From Ypsolopha sequella (taxonomy: Eukaryota > Arthropoda > Insecta > Lepidoptera > Ypsolophidae), in assembly GCA_934047225.1 (NCBI GenBank), contig OW204004.1, positions 6,700,401 through 6,764,400 on the forward strand: a stretch of DNA of 64,000 nt, read 5' to 3'. The translations under genes and the position numbers were made by a program. Positions 1 through 11,410 of the stretch are shown piece by piece. The number at the start of each line of letters is the position of its first letter. The stretch's first letter is position 1. The notes under the pieces were generated by a model. That model was not told the origin of the DNA, made no database searches, and worked only from the letters and a program-made list of their open reading frames with translations.

Positions 1-1264
1 ATGAAAGAGTGGCGGGCAGTAAAAATATTTGACGTTCATTAGAAATGCCATTTAACACGCGTTAGAGTGAGATAAATAGTGACGCTATTTAAAATGAGTT
101 GGAATGAGATAGTAACGCAGTTAAACGTGGTTGAATGAGAGAGGCATAATTGATATAGGCTACAGTGAGATATATAGTGACGTGGTGCATTCCTTCTGAG
201 AATATTTGTTAGTTTCCACTTTTTGTAATAACAACTTTAGTAAAAAATTTTTGTAAAGAAATTTTTGGTCCAATTTATTTTCCCGCAAGTGTAAAACCAG
301 CTCAACGGGCGAAAAATATTTAAAGAATGGGTAATGGTGACAATTAATCGTCACAATATTATTATGTATCTCTAAAGGAGTGTCTGAAATGTTCCGAGGG
401 TCAACTGATAAATCAAACACTCAAAAAACCACTTTTAGCCGACCATAATAAATTTACGTCCCGACGTGATAGCAAGTAGGATCAATGCCGTGTGACGATG
501 ATCGAAATACACTAATAAATTAGATAAAATAAAATACGTATTACTTTTGACCCTGCCTCGTCCACTCTATTCGTATTTTTGCTATGGTGACGCGAGCTTA
601 GAGACCGGGACGAATTTCCCCCCGCGCGCTATCGTAAAATAGAATAAGCCACGCCCGGAACTGGTTTTTGTTTTGGCTATGTCATACTCTTTATTCCTTT
701 TCGCCCTTGTTGCATAAACTACTGTTACAATTTTAGTCTATTTATATTGTATGTTCCGTTTTAACTCTGAAGCACTCAAAGGATTTGTATGACTTTTTTT
801 TATTATCATCGTAGTGATCCTGGCCCGGTAGCATAGTGTATGTTAAGGCGATACATAAAATTTTTAGCGTCCCTGTTACTCCATATGCGAAAAAACCCTC
901 AGTGCGAGTGGGACGGATTCGTGGAAAAGTAGCAAAAAGTTGGTTTTTTATTAATATATAATGTACTAAGTTATTTTGTCACAAAGATTTTCACGGAGAC
1001 TTTACAAATACATAATATCCACATTTTGAATGCAATTTCACAATGGAACTAGTTAGAATTTCAGAATTACAAAAAAAAATCAATTTAGAGGTCTTTTCGG
1101 AATTAAATTCTATCGAAAAAATTTCATCAAATCGCGTTTTCCTTCACTGAGAATCTTAATCAAATACTCAATAAACATTTACCCAAAAATGAAATACGTA
1201 GATGACGTTATAGTGGAGTAAATGGATTCGAAAGACCCAATTTTGTTCTTGCACTTGTGATTCC
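1..1264. other. AT-rich non-coding, mostly unrecognised
   Basis: No gene supported. Contains a small MITE-end fragment (about 690-735) and a GGCCCGGTAGCATAGTGTA stretch near 823 resembling the termini of the element at 1726-1877. Confidence 0.5.
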
Positions 1265-1310
1265 AGTGTTTAACCGCGCGCGACGCCACTATCGCGCGCG
1301 GTTAAACACT
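1265..1310. repeat. Perfect 19-bp GC-rich palindrome
   Basis: AGTGTTTAACCGCGCGCGA, an 8-nt loop (1284-1291), then its exact reverse complement. The arms resemble the termini of the palindromic elements at 1726-1877 and 57488-57645, so it may be an internally deleted copy. Confidence 0.7.
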
Positions 1311-1558
1311 ATACTCTATTTCAAAACAGAAAATAATATTTGTAAACAACTTTATAACCTAAAAGTGATGAAATACATCAAATGATGTATATGTTCAACT
1401 GCCATTTTTGCTGTACAATTTAACGAGTTCGCTTTTATTAGTTTAAACTAAAATGTATATATTCATAGATAGAAAAATGCTTTTTTATATCATATTTCAT
1501 CACTTTTAGGTTATAAAGTTGTTTACAAGTATTATTTCCTGTATTGAAATAGAGTATA
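1310..1558. repeat. Palindromic MITE, about 250 bp
   Basis: Arms of about 60 bp: TATACTCTATTTCAAAACAG on the left and its complement ending TTGAAATAGAGTATA on the right. The inner arms share GTAAACAACTTTATAACCTA. Probably a TA target. Confidence 0.75.
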
Positions 1559-1580
1559 GGTATGCTTCGGGACCTGGGGA

Positions 1581-1713
1581 TCTAAAAAGGCCGACTTGAG
1601 TGAATCATAAAATGATTTGAAAGTAGGACAGAGTCAGAGTTATTTCACACGTGCAAAAAAGACAGCATTAGAACATAATCATAATGTGATTCATGCAAAA
1701 CGGCCTTTTTAGA
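1581..1713. repeat. Short MITE (TCTAAAAAGGCC ends), copy 1
   Basis: 133 bp from TCTAAAAAGGCCGACTTG to CGGCCTTTTTAGA. Shares internal 'gaatcataaaatgatttgaa' and 'ttcacacgtgcaaaa' with the copy at 60293-60423. Confidence 0.75.
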
Positions 1714-1725
1714 AGACCAGACCCG

Positions 1726-1877
1726 GTAGTATAGTGTTTAATCGCGCACGACGCGGCTTAGTTGAATCGCAGGTGCGAAGAGTGCGACACGATGTTTTTG
1801 CGATTAAACCGTACGTCACGCTCCTCACACTTGTGATTCAACTAGTGGCGTCGCACGCGATTAAACACTATGCTACG
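1726..1877. repeat. Palindromic element with GTTTAATCGCGC arms, copy 1
   Basis: The left arm TAGTATAGTGTTTAATCGCG mirrors the right arm GCGATTAAACACTATGCTA. The interior has a second nested inverted repeat around GATTAAACC. Homologous to 57488-57645. Confidence 0.75.
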
Positions 1878-1990
1878 CCCGCAGGTCAACATAACAACCG
1901 CTAAACCGAAACTGTAATATTGAAAGACACTTCCACGCAAGCGAAGCCGCGGGCAATAGCTAGTGCAAGATAAACGTTCTGTCCTTGAAA

Positions 1991-2162
1991 TATTAAAGCT
2001 GATCCTGAAGGCTTTAATTTTAGTTATAGTGCTGTCAAAACTAAATTTTCTGAATTGCAAAATAGTCCTTATGTGTTAAGTACAGAAGCTAAATTACTTT
2101 GGAAAATGTAAGGTCTTGACAGCACTAAAACTAAAATTAAAGCCTTCAGAATCGGCTTTATT
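1991..2162. repeat. Inverted-repeat hairpin element, copy 1 (downstream of the 739-aa gene)
   Basis: Long imperfect arms: the left arm contains CTGAAGGCTTTAATTTTAG and AGTGCTGTCAAAACTAA, and the right arm is their reverse complement ending in GAATCGGCTTTATT. Copies are at about 12292-12426 (left arm truncated) and 21667-21834 (stand-alone). It is a MITE or the terminal hairpin of a larger element. Confidence 0.75.
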
Positions 2163-2350
2163 GGCTGATATATGAATAAAAAGGTCGGTAAACTATACGT
2201 ATAATTATCATTATTTAATTATTTTATCAATACGGATTATAAATAAAAGGTTGAATAAAGCAAACTTTATATTTAATCATATAATAAACTCGAACCAAAA
2301 TATAAGCATATCGTGCTGTTTTCTTAGTTACATAGTAGGAGTTACCGAAA

Positions 2351-4570
2351 CTAATTTTTTTTTACAATTTCAGCACCTAGAAAGTGTTCTTCAATATCAA
2401 TATCTTCATCTAATTCTTCTTTAATCTGAATTCTGTTTTTAACAGACGGATTATTACTCGCTCCAGCCAATTCATCGTCCATGTCCTCGTCTTCATCATC
2501 ATAACAATTTTGTTTTATTAGTTCAGCACATTGAACGTATTCTTCATTATCAATATCTTCATCTAATTCTTCTTTAATCTGAACTCTGTTCTCAGCAGAC
2601 GAATTATTACTCGGTTCAGCCAATTGATTACCCGTGTCTTCATGTTCAACATATTTACATCGTTTTGTAATTTTAGCACCTTGAAGGTATTCTTCAATAT
2701 CAATATCCTCATCTAATTCTTCTTTGTTATGAATTATATTTTTAACAGATGGATTATTACTTACTCCAGCCAAATCATCGTGCATGTCTTCATGTTCATC
2801 ATCATTACATTTATGTTTTATAATTTCAGTACCTAGAACGTATTCTTCATTATTTTTATTAAAATCTACATCTAAGTCTTTGTCAATCTGAACTATGTTC
2901 TCAATAGACGGTTTATAACTTGGTACAACCAATCCACTGTCAGCTATAAATTCTGGATAACTGTCATCATAAAGAATGTGCTCTAAGTTCTGATTCTCTT
3001 CCTTCATCTCTATTTCCCAAAGTGTATCCCTGAGTTTATTTACACGCTCAATTTCTTTCTTCCATTCGTTAACTCCCATATCTTCAAGTATTTCCAGACA
3101 TAAATCCTTGGGGTTTTTCATGTCTGACTGCATCTCAGCAATCCTATTATTCAAAGAATGCCAAATGTATTCAATGGGGTTCAAGTTATCATGAAAAGGT
3201 GGCAGTCTTAAAACTTCGTGGCCAAATTTCTTTAGCATTTCATCTACAGTATAAACTTTTTGTAGGCAAGCTGTCCTTACTAAGTAGAATAATTCTTTCT
3301 TAGTCATATTACACTTAAATTCAATATAATTTCGTCTTAGCCAATTTATCATAACTTTTTTTTCATCAGACATCTGTGGTCGAAAATTTTCCTCATGGCA
3401 GTGATGAGCAGCAGTACTACTTATGACAACGATGCTATTTAACGGAAGATTACGTAAGAGTTCAATTGATATCCAGCCAGAAAATTCATTGGCGTTCATA
3501 AACTGATCCTTGGGATAACTTAACTTAACCATGCTTACTAAACCTGCACCCTCAATGAATCCTTTATCTCCTCCTGCGTGCGCGATCATCCATCTATTGT
3601 TTTTATTGTCCCAAAACTCACTAGCATTTGAATTAATTAATATTGTTTCACCGACATAAATAACTGGTCTTTTTTTCCATGCAGGAAGCTTGTCATTCTC
3701 TCTCATTTTTCGTAAATATTTAGCCCTAGCCGCCGCAATCATTGGGTTGTCCATTAAATATTCTAAGCCCTTATTATTTGTAATGCGATATCCCAAATTT
3801 TTCACAACAATGTCTGATAAATCTTCACTCGTAATATCGAAGTCTAATTGGCTCCTGACTTCTTCTAAAAGTTTTGTCATGTTCCGTGCTTCTTCTTTTA
3901 AGACAACACTTCTTATTTTAGACTTCGCTAAGTTATCCAAGATGGCGATAGGCTTTGAATCAAGATACATTAATTTGTTTAAAAGTGATTCATAACTTAC
4001 ATTTGGTCTCGTTTTTAAAATAAACTCTTTATTCCCGGTGACTCTTATTCGATATCCTAGTTTTTTTGTAACGATTTCTCTTAAAACTTCACAAGACGTT
4101 TGAAAATTTAATCTGGCTTTGACTACTTCCAAAAGTTTATTTATAGTGCTTGCATCTCTTAGTTGGATTATATCATTTATCGCACAGATTGTAGGGGGTT
4201 GCACAACTATATCGGGAATTGTTTCAGTATTCATATCCGAGCTCGTGCAGTTTTGCTCGTTTGAATCCATATTTTTTATAGAAGTTCTGAAAATTGAAAC
4301 ATCATGTCCGGTCGCCAAAAAAAATCTTTTTCTGTAAAAACCTACGGGTAAACTTATACCATCACTTGCTTCATCTTTAATAAACTTCAAGACATCTTCT
4401 AGTAATTTACGCTCACGTTCACTTTTTGTGTCAATTTCTGATACATGAACTCCAGTCGCCAAATGAAACCGTTGCGCCCATTGTATAACCGGCACTACAA
4501 CACCAACTTTTTTCTCACCTTGGAAGAACAAGTGGACATTCTGGAGTATATTATATTCCAAATCATCCAT
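2351..4570 (-). CDS. Tc1/mariner-like transposase-derived protein (DDE_3), catalytically degenerate, 739 aa
   Basis: An intronless ORF with its ATG at 4568-4570. Residues 1-90 hold two related helical modules, each ending in an F..ATG motif (RFHLATGVH and RFFLATGHD). Residues about 135-280 hold two tandem helix-turn-helix-like modules (K-LGYRI signature), the second running into the insect DDE_3 pre-core MDNPMIAAARAKYLRKM. The DDE core spans about 300-480: YVGET, HAGGDKGFI, LLRNLPLNSIVVISS, then LRLPPFHDNLNPIEYIW. The usual 'DET' Asp is Gly307 and the usual 'DN' Asp is Ser384; only Glu467 remains. Residues from about 550 to 739 form four acidic repeats of about 50 aa around K-E-E-L-D-E-D-I. 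The paralogue at 12433-14454 shares the domain order and the same catalytic losses. A DNA-binding or chromatin role is possible but is inference; a fossil transposase is the alternative. Confidence 0.85.
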   Translation of the reverse strand: MDDLEYNILQNVHLFFQGEKKVGVVVPVIQWAQRFHLATGVHVSEIDTKSERERKLLEDVLKFIKDEASDGISLPVGFYRKRFFLATGHDVSIFRTSIKNMDSNEQNCTSSDMNTETIPDIVVQPPTICAINDIIQLRDASTINKLLEVVKARLNFQTSCEVLREIVTKKLGYRIRVTGNKEFILKTRPNVSYESLLNKLMYLDSKPIAILDNLAKSKIRSVVLKEEARNMTKLLEEVRSQLDFDITSEDLSDIVVKNLGYRITNNKGLEYLMDNPMIAAARAKYLRKMRENDKLPAWKKRPVIYVGETILINSNASEFWDNKNNRWMIAHAGGDKGFIEGAGLVSMVKLSYPKDQFMNANEFSGWISIELLRNLPLNSIVVISSTAAHHCHEENFRPQMSDEKKVMINWLRRNYIEFKCNMTKKELFYLVRTACLQKVYTVDEMLKKFGHEVLRLPPFHDNLNPIEYIWHSLNNRIAEMQSDMKNPKDLCLEILEDMGVNEWKKEIERVNKLRDTLWEIEMKEENQNLEHILYDDSYPEFIADSGLVVPSYKPSIENIVQIDKDLDVDFNKNNEEYVLGTEIIKHKCNDDEHEDMHDDLAGVSNNPSVKNIIHNKEELDEDIDIEEYLQGAKITKRCKYVEHEDTGNQLAEPSNNSSAENRVQIKEELDEDIDNEEYVQCAELIKQNCYDDEDEDMDDELAGASNNPSVKNRIQIKEELDEDIDIEEHFLGAEIVKKN

Positions 4571-4840
4571 TATTCCGTGATTAATATTATTTTGCTATTG
4601 ATGAAAATTCACACGTTTAGCACGTAATGAAATCGAGCGTAGATTCCATTCCACGCGGGAACATAAACGGTACTGCCGGCTGGCTGACGTCAACGACGCT
4701 TGCGCGGTGCATGGCACCGCTGGGCGCGGGGCGGGGAAGGGCGAGAAGTGCTAAATGTGCAACGTTGCCAGATTTCACGGTGTATGTATGTGTGCGTGCA
4801 CTGAGTTACAACGCCTTTTCTTGGATAAAATAATAATAAG
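4571..4840 (-). promoter_or_regulatory. CpG-rich presumptive promoter of the 739-aa gene
   Basis: A local GC/CpG-rich island in AT-rich surroundings lies directly upstream of the start codon. It contains a palindromic TGACGTCA (CRE/ATF-type) at 4685-4692, a GGGGCGGGG GC box near 4727, and a motif at 4637-4679 (GCGTAGATTCC...CACGCGGGAACATAA) that recurs upstream of the paralogue. On the coding strand the motif includes TTCCCGCG, an E2F-like word. No TATA box is obvious. Promoter status is inferred from position and composition. Confidence 0.55.
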
Positions 4841-6397
4841 GAGAAAAACGTGTATGGCGCACGCAAAGTATTGAATATTTTGGCTAACAAACAAATGTAC
4901 CAATACAGAGAGGTAAAACAGAGGAAAAAAACTTTAGATTTAGATATAATTATAACCTGTGTTGTCGGTGTGATCTACATTATTTGCATTTTATAGATAG
5001 GAATTCAAATGAAAGTACTGAAACAATTAAAAAAGTCATTACCAAATAGGTAAAAGACCGCCGGCTTGTTAAAAATATTGGCACTCATTTATTTTTACGG
5101 CAGGTAAGTACCTAATCGAATCATTAGAGTACTTAAATAAAAGAAAGTGAGGCCAAGTCTACCCTCAGTAAACAGTTATAGTAGGTATAAATAAAAACGG
5201 ATACTTACCCAATACTTAATAAAAAAAACTCGCGTTTTTTTCCGCTAAGTATGTAAGATATTAGCTCGAGCACAAAAAAGTCCAAAGGACAAATTACTTA
5301 CATTGATTAACATGGTTAAGACATCATTTATTTACTATACATATTTTCACAAACTGCTTTTTGATGCCTAGAATTTAATATCTATTTTGTTTCGGTGTGT
5401 AACTATCAGAATTACCTGTATTATAGGTTGACTAGGTTTCATATTAAATCTTCGTAAATATTCGTGACCCCTACATAATTGACAAATGCTTTATTTCTGA
5501 TGCATCCAGACATTTGGCAAATGTTAGCAAATGTCTACGAATCCCATATTTGAAGAAGTATGCCAAATGTCTGTTGAGTGTCGGCGGTCTCCAGTTATCT
5601 TGTAATCCTACGAGATAAATGGTGAATACTATTACTTGGTGTTAAAGTCGATTATTGGTTAGTTTATTCTTCTAATTTGCTTGGTCGTTTACTGCATATC
5701 TGGCAACGCTTCGATCATAGAATCGTTTTTATAGGTACGAGTACTAGACTCACAAATTAGCCAATAGCCATACATATTGAAACCATTAGATCTTGTTACG
5801 TATTTAACGTTTAAACAGTACACTTTGGTTGTAATAGCATAAAAAATATCCGGAAGAAAATTGTCATCAATGTCCGGAAAAAAAAAAGAAATAAGATACT
5901 TGTCGTGGCTTTGTAAATGTATGTTAATGTTAACTAATGTTACATCTGATAGTTTAAAATTACTTATTAAAACATACAAATATGGCAGCTTTTTTTTCAG
6001 AATCACTTGGTGTGCTGTTGGCCTTCTGGCCTTTGCAAATTTTAAATTTATTAATTTTACAAATTTATTTTATTTTTTATTTAATTTTAATTTATTTATT
6101 ATTTATTTAGAGAGCACTATAAGCTTGTTGCTCTATGTATTATATTATGCTACTCTATGGTGGCCTAGAACGATGGAGGGGAATGAACCGCACTCCCCTC
6201 GTCTCACCCGCGCCCGCCCGCGCCCGTGTGGTGTGGCTATCTTTATGTGGCGTGGCGTCATCATTGAACAGGAATCTATCCAATATGACCTTTAAGTTCT
6301 ACGATATAAGTGTCAATTGTAATGACTATATTCGATAACCCGTTGCATGGGCTGACTTTAGGCACCTGAATGAACTTGATCGTACACTTATTATTTT
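4841..6397. other. Non-coding stretch upstream of the 739-aa gene
   Basis: No repeat family or gene recognised. A 105-codon minus-strand frame (5689-6006) has no recognisable domain. A GC-rich patch (about 6165-6260) with CCCGCGCCCGCCCGCGCCCG stands out but no gene abuts it. Short inverted words around ACATTTGGCAAATG occur near 5510-5570. Confidence 0.45.
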
Positions 6398-6980
6398 CCC
6401 TGCGTTCCGAAATAGAATTATTTCGCTAAAATCGATTACGAATGAATGAGGTGAATGGCTAATAATCCATGAGTGAAGCAAATGCGTTCATTCATTCGTA
6501 TGACTTTCGTGGCTCATGCGACGGAGGTGAGGCGATGTGAGCGATGAACGGAATGGAATGTCAAATATTATTTTCGCTCCATTATTTAAGCAGTTCAGAT
6601 CAGACAAATCATGGTATATATGTTTTATTCGGCCATGAGAGAAACAAATGAAAAGTCGTGTGGAACTCTTCGTCGTAAAGGAAGAATTTATGAATTTATG
6701 AATATTTTTTTTCGTCGCTATCTTAGTCTACTTTGAAGAACAATGCTACAAACTCTTCTTGTTCCATCACGAATCACGGCACTTTGACGAAATAAAATAA
6801 AATAAACGTATTGTATTCTGTAGTAAGAGGTTATGGTTAAGTTGTATCTTTTTTAATGCGGTCCGAATCATAAGCTATCTTTCACATCGTTTGCTAGTTC
6901 ACAAATTACGGACCAATCATCGCTCACACTTCAATTCATTCATAGCTTTTATCGATGTAATTCTATTTCGGACCGCACGG
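6398..6980. repeat. Foldback element with CCCTGCGTTCCGAAATA ends
   Basis: The left end CCCTGCGTTCCGAAATAGAA and right end TTCTATTTCGGACCGCACGG are inverted repeats extending through ATCGAT and ATTCATTC words. A short relative lies at 25588-25695. It interrupts nothing recognisable. Confidence 0.6.
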
Positions 6981-7836
6981 TTTATGTAGTCGGTCCGCCG
7001 GCCGGCAGTTGACACATACTTATCACGTAGCGTAGATTCTATGGGTTATTATTATTATGTAGGTACAATATCGGAGGGCTATGCGGTGTAGTGCCCCGGG
7101 GCCCCCAAGATATGTTTAAATATCTAAATCGAAATAAGTATTTTATTATCATTTATTTTCCTTTAGTTTAATTTCGTCATTGTTTTGTTTTAAATTAAAT
7201 ATTATTGCGTAACTTGGCGACCTCAAACACGACCCATAAAAAATGAGAAACTTAAAAAAAAAAAATATTTGTTTCTATACGAATTCTATTGCACAATAAA
7301 GCAACATTTAAATCGAAAAATAATAACCGAAGCAAGTAGTACATCACTATATTCACTATGAACAATGAAGTGTTACATTTTTAATTTCACACTTGCTTAT
7401 AAATAATTACGATACTTTATAGGCATTTAAGCGTCATAGGCGCCATCACATCACTCAGTGGCTCTACTGTAAACTACTATTAACTTGTTATTATCAGTAG
7501 TAACGATTTTACAAAAAAAAAAAAGAAAAATGAAATTGAAAAAAAAACCAAAATTTCAGATGTTCATTTTATTACAAATCAGTAGATTATTATTATTATT
7601 AAGTAGCCCATATACATAGCTATAATATGAATCTAGTTTTAACTACATAGCTTATTATAGTCAAAAAGAAAAAAAAAAATGAATTTTTTGTTTTGAATTT
7701 TTTGAACATTGTCAAAAATTACTCAAAGAATACTCTATGACCTCAAAAATTGCTATTTACCTGTTACGAGGGAATTTGGCAAAAAAAAACAAAAAAGAAT
7801 AAAAAATACTATTTTATTTGAAATCTGATCTGCGTG
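6981..7836. other. AT-rich non-coding, nothing recognised
   Basis: Poly-A/T tracts and TATTATTATT runs only. Confidence 0.5.
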
Positions 7837-8698
7837 TAGGGTTACCATTCATCCGGATTTGTCCGGACATGTCTAAACTTCTGGCATTCCATCCGGACTT
7901 TGTCGGGTTTTTTAATGGGAACAATATTTTCTGTCAGTCACATACATTTAGATTTGTCCCCTAATTATAATATATATTCCCAAGAAATATGAATCAAAAC
8001 GGTCTCTTAGTATTAATCAACACATTAATGTAATTATGTATCTTAAATTATAGTTTGATCACTTTTTCTATAACCTGAATATTAGGAATGTCTTCGAAAA
8101 ATTCGTTTAATTCGCTCAATCCTGAAAATTATATATCTATCACCTCATATATTGTACATGAGTTCCTTAATTCAATGAAAAAATGCTGAAAAAATTTGTA
8201 GAATCGGGCAGATTGTAAAATATGAAATCAAAAATCTTTCACAAAAAGTCAAAAAATAGGTGCGACGAAGAGTTGAGCGGAACGGAGCGAGAAGGAGCAT
8301 GTTAGGTTTACATGTACATACATTTGGGGAGCCGAGCGAAGCGGAGCAGAGTGAGGCGACCCTCCTAATTTTTACAGAAATATGGTATGCTTGGGCATAA
8401 ATAAATTTTCACGTTAACATTTTTGCATTGTTTGGTGATTAAATTTTGGTGACACTTCTATTATTTCGAAACCCAATACAAATATTTGATGATTTATTTG
8501 TAAGTAATTCTTAATAAATATTTAGGTATGCGTTTTGATATTATATGGTGATTCAATTTAGGTGGCAGATCTACTATTTTAAGAACAAATATTTTTTATT
8601 GGGTTATTGAAAATGCATTTATTAGGTAGTTGATAAGATCACACCCCTTTTCAATTTGTCCGGACTTTTGACTTACGAGGGAAAATTATTGATTTAGG
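7837..8698. repeat. hAT-like left end (TAGGGTTACCA) without matching right end, plus AT-rich flank
   Basis: TAGGGTTACCATTCATCCGG begins like the two hAT-type MITEs here, and a second TTTGTCCGGACTTTTGAC near 8660 could mark the decayed other end. Inside, 8270-8370 has repeated GAGCGGAGCGAG-type words. No gene. Confidence 0.4.
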
Positions 8699-9041
8699 TC
8701 AAACGTCAGTTGCTTAGTGCAAAGTCCATAACTTAACTTTGTATTTCTTGTTTAGACCCAATAGTTCAGTATGTGTTAGTGAGGTTTAAAAAGCATGACT
8801 TTGAAATTTAATGCACAATTAGTCATAATCTTGTCTAAACAAAGTTAAAACAGAATTTTAAGTTGGTTTTGAGAAGATTATGACTAATTGTGTATACAAT
8901 TTCACTCTTGCGTTATAAACCTCACTAATACTGAACTATTGGCGTCCAATGCCACAGACCAAAATACTTTTTAAATTTAAATTACTAAACAAGAAAAACA
9001 AAATTAAGTTATGCACTTTGCGCTGAGTTACCGACGTTTAA
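8699..9041. repeat. Foldback MITE (AAACGTC ends)
   Basis: The left arm AAACGTCAGTTGCTTAGTGC matches the reverse complement of the right arm GCACTTTGCGCTGAGTTACC. Inner arms share AGTTCAGTA and TAGTGAGGTTTA with their complements. Confidence 0.7.
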
Positions 9042-9140
9042 GAAGATGGTATACTCTAGCAACTTTTTTTATAACCCGTCCAGCACAATAAGTCTAATGG
9101 CAAAGACTTCATTTGCTTTTCATAGAGGCGATTATAATAT

Positions 9141-10178
9141 ACAGGCTGGAAAAAATTTAAGGGCCCTGGAGGGGAACTACCTTAAATCCTTTAGTTAGCT
9201 CATTTTACTGAAAGGAAACATTCCTTTATTTTTTAAAAGAAACAAAACTGCATTCAAAGATATTCTGTAATTCGCTTGTCTCACCCGGGAATCGAACCAA
9301 CTAAAAATAAAAAATAAAACCGTCGCTATTTTATCATACGAATCGGTAGGATTATTGTTCAGAATAAAATTTGTCTAATAAACATTCGGTCTTACACTCA
9401 TCTGTTGTACGAGATACTCATGAAATTAAATATTTATTACAAGTTCTTTGTTAACAATACCTAGTACTGTTCACTTGTAACAAGTAAATGACACGTTATA
9501 ATTTTCTTATCTCTCTTACATCCAAAGACATTGTATGAAGTACAAGCTTGCTAATGTTATTTATCTTAAGTACCTTGTTGAATACTTCAATAAGAAAATC
9601 GTTAAATGGTAATAATAAATGTATGCAGAGCACAATTACTTCTTGCACTAGGCGTACTGATGAAAAGTTTAAAAAAGGAATGTATTTTTTTTGCAACGCG
9701 GAGCAACAAATTTGAAGTTCGAACCATACTTACAAAATTTTTAAAATCGATAAAAGTATTCGTTCGAAATTCAAATTTTGTTTTGTTTTGCTTTCATTCC
9801 GTGCTGTCATTGTGTAATAATGACGTATAATTATTACTTTACAAGTGAACAGTACTAGGTTTTGTTAATAAAGAACTTGTAATAAATATTCAATTTCATG
9901 GGTATCTCGTACAACAGATGAGTGTAAGACTTTAGTTTAGTAGACAAATTTTATCCTGAACATTAATCCTACCGATTCGTATAATAAAATAGCGAGGGTT
10001 TATTTTTTAAATTTTTAGTTGGTTCAGTTCCCGGGTGAGACAAGCAAATTTTAGAAGATCTTTGAATGCAGTTTTGTTTCTTTTAAAAAATAAAGAAATG
10101 TTTCCTTTAAGTAAAATGAGCTAACTAAAGGATTTAAGGTAGTTCCCCTCCAGGGCCCTTTCATTTTTTCCAGCCTGT
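9141..10178. mobile_element. 1-kb foldback element with ACAGGCTGG ends, copy 1
   Basis: 1038 bp. Ends ACAGGCTGGAAAAAATTTAA and the complementary CCAGCCTGT, with arms extending several hundred bp (GGGCCCTGGAGGGGAACT, GAGCTAACTAAAGG, CCGATTCGTATAATAAAATA). The 4-bp duplication ATAT (9137-9140, 10179-10182) is confirmed by the intact host repeat. Only the central ~200 bp is unpaired; no transposase. Superfamily not assigned. Confidence 0.8.
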
Positions 10179-10366
10179 ATATGTTGGCTCTTTGACCTCT
10201 TTTTCTTAGACGCGTAATACTGGTGATCACGCAGCGAAACAACAAATTGGTGTGTTTTTAGCTAATACTGAAATATTTTGGAGGGAAAAAATATTGAATT
10301 TAGGTGATATACCTTCATATTTCTATTACCTATTTTATGAAAAAAAAAATCAAGTTGATCTCTTAA

Positions 10367-10770
10367 GGGTCGGAGTTCCGAGATTGGACAAACCAGGGTT
10401 CGGGATTATGGCTTTTTAAGATAGTAAAATGTTAATTTCTAAACAAAATAAATACTACTTGTTACCTTACAAGATGAAGTACAGGTTCATTAAAAAAAAT
10501 CTTGGCATTCATGTTTAGTAACTTCAGAAAAAAAAACAGAATTGTCAAGTTCAGGTTACACCCGTAGCGCCGCAATGCTATTCAAGAGATTTTCTTGAAA
10601 TTCCTGGTTTTCTTCTGAAGTTATTACTATACATTAGTGCCGTGATTTTTTTAATGAATCTGCACTTCAACTTATAAGGTAACAAGTGGTATTTATTTTA
10701 TTCAGAAATTTTAATTTTTACCGTCTTAAAAAACCATAACCCCGAACCCCGAATCTCGGAACGCCGACCC
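10367..10770. mobile_element. TTAA-flanked MITE with GGGTCGG ends
   Basis: 404 bp, ends GGGTCGGAGTTCCGAGATT and GAATCTCGGAACGCCGACCC. TTAA on both sides (10363-10366, 10771-10774); the empty site ATCTCTTAACCGCG is seen at about 18038-18051. piggyBac-type TTAA insertion is likely. Confidence 0.85.
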
Positions 10771-11410
10771 TTAACCGCGTTCTTCAAGCGAACGTTTGAA
10801 AACCAAAAAAAAGAGAGTGCAAAAATTCGTTTTTTACAAAAGTATAAATCTTAGTACATTGTTTATACGTAAGATCCCTAGAGAAGAGATTCATAAACCA
10901 AATATATTTTTTTCAATACAAGGAGAGTTTGAATTTCTTCAAACAAATCCTAGATAGACTGGAGTTGGTCATGCTCTAGGCTCAGGTACAGTCTTAATCT
11001 TAATTTGCATCGCATAGGAATCCGTGTAACGCCTGTACTATCACTTTTTGTAAAAAAAATGTTCGGAATTTTTTGAAATTAACGGATTTTTCAAATTTCT
11101 ATAAAATAATATGAAATCGACACCCAGGTAGGTTCACAATTTCGAAATATTTAAGAAAAAGTCCAGATATTTTTTTACAAAAAGTGATAGGAACAGGCGT
11201 TACAGAGATCAATGCAAAATCTTAACATAAATCAATATTCTTCCAAGTATGTGAACTATAAAATAAAATTTCCATGTTAAGAGGCTAAGCTTCAAAATTA
11301 ATACTTTCTGTATAAATTAATTTAAAAAATAATGGTTCCCACTGTAAGCTTTTTACAGAAACTAGCATAGAAAAGAACCCGCAGGTTAGGTTGGAACTTC
11401 GTGTTTTTAA

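Larger units (their letters stand above)
9044..11012. repeat. Interspersed repeat 'GATGGTATACCCTAGCAAC', copy 1, with two nested insertions
   Basis: Runs from AGATGGTATACTCTAGCAAC to AGGCTCAGGTACAGTCTTAA. It is split at 9141-10178 by a 1-kb foldback with ATAT duplication and at 10367-10770 by a TTAA-flanked MITE. Comparison with 17757-18275 and with 26208-26716 (reverse) shows the uninterrupted order. No coding capacity seen. Confidence 0.75.

Noticed and set aside
5689..6006. 105-codon minus-strand frame
   Set aside because: No recognisable domain, no second copy, and low-complexity flanks; not supportable as a gene.
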